From positions 1-24,837 of the forward strand of contig JBOEFZ010000078.1 in assembly GCA_050633165.1 (NCBI GenBank): a DNA stretch of 24,837 bases, written 5' to 3'. The notes below the pieces were generated by a model. It worked only from the letters and a program-made list of their open reading frames with translations, was not told the origin of the DNA and did no database searches. Position numbers and translations under genes: made by a program. Position 1 is the stretch's first letter, and each line of letters begins with the position of its first letter. This DNA is from TMED27 sp050633165 (GTDB taxonomy: Bacteria; Pseudomonadota; Alphaproteobacteria; Micavibrionales; Micavibrionaceae). Positions 21,701-24,837 of the stretch are shown piece after piece.

Positions 21701-22168
21701 CTACCCCCGCCCGCGATAAGGAGCGACCCCTTGATCCGGTATCCAAACGCCATCCGGCTTCTCTCCGCTTTGATAAAAAATATCAATCGGAATTCCGCCC
21801 CGCGGATACCAATATCCGCCAAGGCGTAACCATTTCGGGGCGGTAATTTCTTCAATCCGCTTGGCAATCGAAACGGTGCAAGCCTCATGAAAATCCCCGT
21901 GATTACGAAATGAAGTCAGAAACAGCTTAAGCGACTTACTCTCCACCAGCCAATCCCCTGGAACATAATCGAGCACCAAATGCGCAAAATCCGGCTGCCC
22001 CGTTAGTGGGCACATAGACGTAAATTCCGGCGCAACAAACCGCACCGCATAATCCGTCCCCGCATGCGGATTAGGCACGCGCTCAAGCACCGCCTCATCG
22101 GGGTTCGCCGCGGATCTAGCATCCCCCCCCAACATCGTCAAATCATCATAAATCGTCTTATCACTCAT
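21701..22168 (-). CDS. queF: NADPH-dependent 7-cyano-7-deazaguanine (preQ0) reductase
   Basis: QueF reduces the nitrile of preQ0 to the amine preQ1, the base inserted into tRNA for queuosine. The 155-residue short (type I) form shows the catalytic Cys in FTSMCPLTGQPDFA, the substrate-contact segment VESKSLKLFLTSFRNHGDFHE with the family QueF motif, and the C-terminal WLRLGGYWYPRGGIPIDIFYQSG. It is the last gene of the queCDEF operon, 3 bp after queE. Its stop is 3 bp from the convergent DUF4919-like gene. Confidence 0.95.
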   Translation of the reverse strand: MSDKTIYDDLTMLGGDARSAANPDEAVLERVPNPHAGTDYAVRFVAPEFTSMCPLTGQPDFAHLVLDYVPGDWLVESKSLKLFLTSFRNHGDFHEACTVSIAKRIEEITAPKWLRLGGYWYPRGGIPIDIFYQSGEKPDGVWIPDQGVAPYRGRG

Positions 22169-22171
22169 CTC

Positions 22172-22879
22172 TTAGACTCCCTGTTTATTGCCCCAAAGCA
22201 TAACATGTAACTGTGGTAAAATCCGCGCCTCAAACCATTGATCGCCGAGCGCCTTATCCACCAACCACCGCATCCGCTCATTAAGTACCTCAATCTCCGC
22301 CGCGCCCTCAACCTGATGATTCCCCGGCTGTAGATAAACGGGCAGGGCAGGGTGACGAGCCGCCACATCCCGCGCATAATCATAATCCGCATCATCAAAC
22401 ACCACAATCTTCAACGAAACTTCCGTATCCGCCCCCGCCGCCGTAATGCAAGCCTCCAGCTTCCCCCAATCCGTCTCCATGCCGCTGCTCGGCGGTTTGG
22501 GCGATAGCGTCAAAACATCCAAATCCGCAAACCAATCCTGCGAAACGCTACCTTGTGTTTCCAATGCAAAACGGTAGCCAGCATCCTTCCCCAAGCTAAG
22601 AAGCTCACTCAAATCTTGTATCGCTGGATTGCCCCCCGAAATCGATACGATAAGTTTCGTATCGATGGATAAGCGTTTAACTTCCCCCATAATCTCCGCC
22701 GCACTCATCGGTTTCCAATCATGCCGAAACTGACTCTCCACCGCATGCAAAGTATCGCACCACGAACACCGATAATCACACCCACCCGTCCGCACAAAAA
22801 CCGTCGGCTGCCCGATCAACGCGCCTTCTCCCTGTATCGTCGGCCCGAATATTTCACTAATTTTCACTAACCCACTCAT
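22172..22879 (-). CDS. queE: 7-carboxy-7-deazaguanine synthase (radical SAM)
   Basis: QueE converts 6-carboxytetrahydropterin to 7-carboxy-7-deazaguanine by radical SAM ring contraction. The 235 residues begin with the SEIFGPTIQGEGALIGQPTVFVRTGGC block, and the iron-sulfur CX3CX2C motif is CDYRCSWCDT. ISGGNPAIQ is the SAM-contacting glycine segment. The start lies 14 bp after the queD stop. The first 15 bases of the start region are tandemly duplicated just upstream, with no clear Shine-Dalgarno sequence, which suggests translational coupling to queD. Confidence 0.94.
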   Translation of the reverse strand: MSGLVKISEIFGPTIQGEGALIGQPTVFVRTGGCDYRCSWCDTLHAVESQFRHDWKPMSAAEIMGEVKRLSIDTKLIVSISGGNPAIQDLSELLSLGKDAGYRFALETQGSVSQDWFADLDVLTLSPKPPSSGMETDWGKLEACITAAGADTEVSLKIVVFDDADYDYARDVAARHPALPVYLQPGNHQVEGAAEIEVLNERMRWLVDKALGDQWFEARILPQLHVMLWGNKQGV

Positions 22880-22893
22880 TCACTAACCCACTC
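22863..22893. repeat. 16-bp-period tandem duplication at the queE start
   Basis: TTCACTAACCCACTC occurs at 22863-22877 and again at 22879-22893. On the coding strand it duplicates the first codons of queE immediately upstream of the ATG. Confidence 0.8.
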
Positions 22894-23250
22894 TCAAGGC
22901 CGATACTCCGCGCAGCTCTTCGGCGTTTCCCGCACGCGCACCGCGCTCACTTCCGGCCAGTGCTCCTTACACCAATCATAAAAATGCTTCGCGAGCAGCT
23001 CGGCGGTCGTATTATGATCACCCAAAACATCATTCAAATGCCGATGATCAATCTCCTCGTCAATATAGCATTTGAGCGCATCCAGCTCCCGATAATCCCG
23101 CACAAACCCAACGTCATTAAGCTCCGTCGAGCGCAGCTCCACCTCCACCACATAATTATGCCCATGCAGGCGCGAGCATGGATGATCATCCGCCAAGCCA
23201 TGCAAAATATGCGAGGCTGAAAAATGATATTCCTTTGAGATCGTAAACAT
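22894..23250 (-). CDS. queD: 6-carboxy-5,6,7,8-tetrahydropterin synthase
   Basis: QueD turns dihydroneopterin triphosphate into 6-carboxytetrahydropterin. The 118-residue protein has the PTPS/QueD zinc histidines in FSASHIL and in CSRLHGHNYVVEVEL, the catalytic Cys before HGHNY, and VRVRETPKSCAEY with the substrate-binding Glu near the C-terminus. The ATG follows the queC stop with no gap, so the two are translationally coupled. Confidence 0.95.
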   Translation of the reverse strand: MFTISKEYHFSASHILHGLADDHPCSRLHGHNYVVEVELRSTELNDVGFVRDYRELDALKCYIDEEIDHRHLNDVLGDHNTTAELLAKHFYDWCKEHWPEVSAVRVRETPKSCAEYRP

Positions 23251-23949
23251 CTAAACCGCTCCCTTGGTTGCTGCTCGCCAAAAATCGGCATCTTCATATG
23301 CGGTCGGATCATCCACCCCCGCCAAAGCAAACGCCTCAATCCGCTCGACACACGTTCCGCATCGCCCGCAATGCATATCCCCACCCTTATAGCATGACCA
23401 TGTATCACTAATCGGCACGCCAAGCCGCGCGGCCTCCGCTGCAATCCCTGCCTTATCCATCTCCAAAAACGGCGTATAAAGCGCAATGCGCGAAAACCCA
23501 TCTAGCGCCGCATCCTGCATCGCCGCAAAAGCCTCGATAAATGCCGGCCTGCAATCAGGATAAATAAAATGATCCCCCCCATGCACCGCCGTAGCCACAG
23601 CCTCCACACCCCGCGCATCCGCCATGCCATAGGCAATCGTAAGCATAATAGCATTTCGGTTCGGCACCACCGTTGCCTTCATGGAGCTTTGAGCATAATG
23701 TCCGTCCGGCACATTCACATCATCCGTCAACGCCGACCCGCTTAAATGCGCCCCGACACCGGATATATCAATAATGTCATGTGAAACCCCCAAAGCCTCC
23801 GCCGCCCGCGCCGCATATCCTAGCTCTTTTTTATGCCGCTGCCCGTAATCAAACGATACAAGCCCCGCAAGAGAACCCTCACGCGCCACCTTATACGCCA
23901 AAGTAACCGAATCCAGCCCACCCGAGCAGACCACCAATGTAGAAGTCAT
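23251..23949 (-). CDS. queC: 7-cyano-7-deazaguanine (preQ0) synthase
   Basis: QueC uses ATP and ammonia to make the nitrile preQ0 from 7-carboxy-7-deazaguanine. The 232 residues open with the PP-loop VVCSGGLDSVTLAY. FDYGQRHKKEL and VVPNRNAIML are family segments, and the zinc site near the C-terminus is CYKGGDMHCGRCGTC (four Cys). Full family length. It is the first gene of queC-queD-queE-queF; GTP cyclohydrolase (folE) and tRNA-guanine transglycosylase (tgt) must lie elsewhere. AAGGGA precedes the ATG. Confidence 0.96.
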   Translation of the reverse strand: MTSTLVVCSGGLDSVTLAYKVAREGSLAGLVSFDYGQRHKKELGYAARAAEALGVSHDIIDISGVGAHLSGSALTDDVNVPDGHYAQSSMKATVVPNRNAIMLTIAYGMADARGVEAVATAVHGGDHFIYPDCRPAFIEAFAAMQDAALDGFSRIALYTPFLEMDKAGIAAEAARLGVPISDTWSCYKGGDMHCGRCGTCVERIEAFALAGVDDPTAYEDADFWRAATKGAV

Positions 23950-23974
23950 CTATATGTCCCTTGTTTTAGTTATA

Positions 23975-24001
23975 AGCGGGGTAGGAATTCTGCGACCCGC
24001 T
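23975..24001 (-). promoter_or_regulatory. Stem-loop at the 5' end of the queC leader
   Basis: AGCGGG(G)T and ACCCGCT form a 7-bp stem with one bulged base around a 12-base loop, at the very start of the predicted queC transcript and about 25 bases before the start codon. It is followed on the coding strand by a loose A-rich segment and the AAGGGA ribosome-binding site. It does not match the preQ1-I consensus. Confidence 0.4.
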
Positions 24002-24008
24002 GCTGCGC

Positions 24009-24037
24009 TTTATAAGCGCGCTACGCTAAAATTGCAA
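24009..24037 (-). promoter_or_regulatory. Predicted queCDEF promoter with palindrome over the -10
   Basis: On the minus strand TTGCAA (24037-24032) and TATAAA (24014-24009) are spaced exactly 17 bp. The -10 is embedded in a perfect 15-bp palindrome, GCGCTTTATAAGCGC (24005-24019), which could be an operator. Confidence 0.5.
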
Positions 24038-24054
24038 GTTTCATAAAATTATCC

Positions 24055-24084
24055 TTGCGCATTTTAAGGTTGATGCGCTATAAA
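24055..24084 (+). promoter_or_regulatory. Predicted secE-nusG promoter
   Basis: TTGCGC (24055-24060) and TATAAA (24079-24084) are 18 bp apart, about 90 bp before the secE ATG. Called by eye. No tRNA-Trp gene, often found before secE, is present in the intergenic stretch. Confidence 0.35.
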
Positions 24085-24176
24085 CTCTATATTCCCCAGA
24101 GCATAAACGGCACACACCTCTCCCCGAGAGCCCCGCCGGATGTTCGGGAGCAAGAAAAACAAAGGAAATCGTGCCC

Positions 24177-24362
24177 ATGGCCAACCCGATCAAATTTTTC
24201 AAAGAAGTCCGTAATGAGGGAAAAAAGGTCACATGGCCAACCCGCCAAGAAACCATAACCAGCACAATCGCCGTCTTCATCATGGTGGTGGTTGCGTCGA
24301 TCTTCCTCTACTTCGCCGATCAAATCATTGCTTGGGCCATCCGCTTAATTATGGGCTTTTAA
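24177..24362 (+). CDS. secE: Preprotein translocase subunit SecE
   Basis: SecE clamps SecY in the Sec translocon of the inner membrane. The 61-residue single-helix short form is typical of alphaproteobacteria. Amphipathic NPIKFFKEVRNEGKKVTWPTRQET, with the conserved K-x-x-WP motif, is followed by one membrane helix (TIAVFIMVVVASIFLYFADQ). ATG 24177 is preferred over GTG 24171 because AAAGGAAA lies about 9 bases upstream of it. It precedes nusG, the standard order. Confidence 0.95.
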   Translation: MANPIKFFKEVRNEGKKVTWPTRQETITSTIAVFIMVVVASIFLYFADQIIAWAIRLIMGF

Positions 24363-24406
24363 CGCGTTAAACACGAGACAACAACAAACCTACAGGAATT
24401 AAAATC

Positions 24407-24837
24407 ATGTCAGCAGCAAAATGGTACGTCCTCCACGTTCACTCCCAATTCGAAGGCAAAGTCGCCGAAGCGATCAAGGAAAAGGCAGAAAAGCGCGGCC
24501 TTGGTGATAAGGTCGAGGAAATTCTCGTCCCGACCGAGGAGGTCACCGAAATGCGCCGTGGCCAACGCGTAAACACCGAACGTAAATTCTTCCCCGGCTA
24601 TGTGCTCGCGAAACTCGACCTCGATGATAATGTCTGGCATTTGATCAAAGACACACCAAAAGTCACAGGATTCTTGGGCGCAGGCGGCAATAAACCCGTC
24701 CCGATTTCCGAGCGCGAAGCTCAACGCATCATCAATCAAGTCCAAGAAGGTGTCGAACGCCCCCGTCCATCCGTCATCTACGATATTGGCGAAGAAGTCA
24801 AAGTCACCGACGGCCCCTTCGCTTCCTTCAACGGTAT
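24407..24837 (+). CDS. nusG: Transcription termination/antitermination protein NusG (3' truncated by window edge)
   Basis: NusG binds RNA polymerase and links it to Rho or ribosomes. The frame from ATG 24407 (ACAGGA upstream) stays open to the window end, giving 143 codons of about 175-190. The NGN domain is complete: KWYVLHVHSQFEGKVAEAI, ILVPTEEVTEMRRGQRV, RKFFPGYVLAKLDLDD, WHLIKDTPKVTGFLG and PVPISEREAQRI. The KOW domain begins at GEEVKVTDGPFASFNG. Spacing of 44 bp from secE indicates an operon. Confidence 0.96.
   Translation, partial: MSAAKWYVLHVHSQFEGKVAEAIKEKAEKRGLGDKVEEILVPTEEVTEMRRGQRVNTERKFFPGYVLAKLDLDDNVWHLIKDTPKVTGFLGAGGNKPVPISEREAQRIINQVQEGVERPRPSVIYDIGEEVKVTDGPFASFNG

Noticed and set aside
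23950..24040. preQ1 riboswitch upstream of queC
   Set aside because: The stem-loop and A-rich tail are suggestive, but the loop lacks the conserved preQ1-I bases and the A-rich tail cannot be aligned to the consensus.
24020..24176. tRNA-Trp gene before secE
   Set aside because: A tRNA is often found here, but no acceptor stem, T-loop GTTCGA-type sequence or CCA anticodon arm could be found on either strand.

Overview
The window looks like chromosomal DNA of an alphaproteobacterium, probably a free-living, surface-attaching one. The family mix supports this: a bacterial-transglutaminase-like cysteine peptidase, HldE, a queCDEF operon, glnK-amt, secE-nusG, and a TTAA-N7-TTAA (CtrA-type) site. 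Genus is not resolvable by eye; a Micavibrio- or Rhodospirillales-like lineage is only a guess. Two undetermined bases (9099-9100) suggest a draft or metagenome assembly.

Layout. (1) 1-987: 3' part of pyruvate kinase, ending 6 bp from a convergent gene. (2) 994-2690, minus strand: a two-gene unit of a LapG-like periplasmic cysteine protease with a fused N-terminal MshEN-type (c-di-GMP-binding) domain, followed by a type IV pilin-like protein. (3) 2908-7212, plus strand: envelope genes, namely hldE (LPS core heptose), a small winged-helix-like protein behind a perfect inverted repeat, two overlapping lipoprotein genes (the second with a FlgO domain), a small acidic exported protein and an O-antigen-ligase-family membrane protein. 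(4) 7217-17700: a two-partner secretion locus with a TpsB/FhaC-type outer-membrane transporter divergent from a 2613-residue TpsA-type exoprotein of beta-helix repeats, then an unrecognised 206-residue protein and a bidirectional terminator. (5) 17772-19515, minus strand: glnK-amt (nitrogen sensing and ammonium uptake). (6) 19712-21697, plus strand: a MoeB/ThiF-like E1 enzyme with C-terminal rhodanese domain, a MITE-like long inverted repeat, and an exported protein resembling DUF4919. (7) 21701-23949, minus strand: queC-queD-queE-queF, the route from the GTP-derived pterin to preQ1. (8) 24177-24837, plus strand: secE and the start of nusG.

How the parts may work together. Much of the window concerns the cell surface: LPS assembly, lipoproteins, a pilin-like protein and a giant secreted adhesin. 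The most unusual gene joins in one polypeptide a domain that in type IV pilus and type II secretion ATPases binds cyclic-di-GMP and a protease of the class (LapG) that releases surface adhesins when c-di-GMP is low. In known systems this link needs a separate membrane receptor, LapD. The adhesin gene carries a good CtrA-type site over its promoter. Its C-terminus and a small exported acidic protein share an IEPAAG sequence resembling the di-alanine sites cut by LapG. Together these suggest a cell-cycle- and c-di-GMP-tuned attachment system; that is inference, not shown by the sequence.
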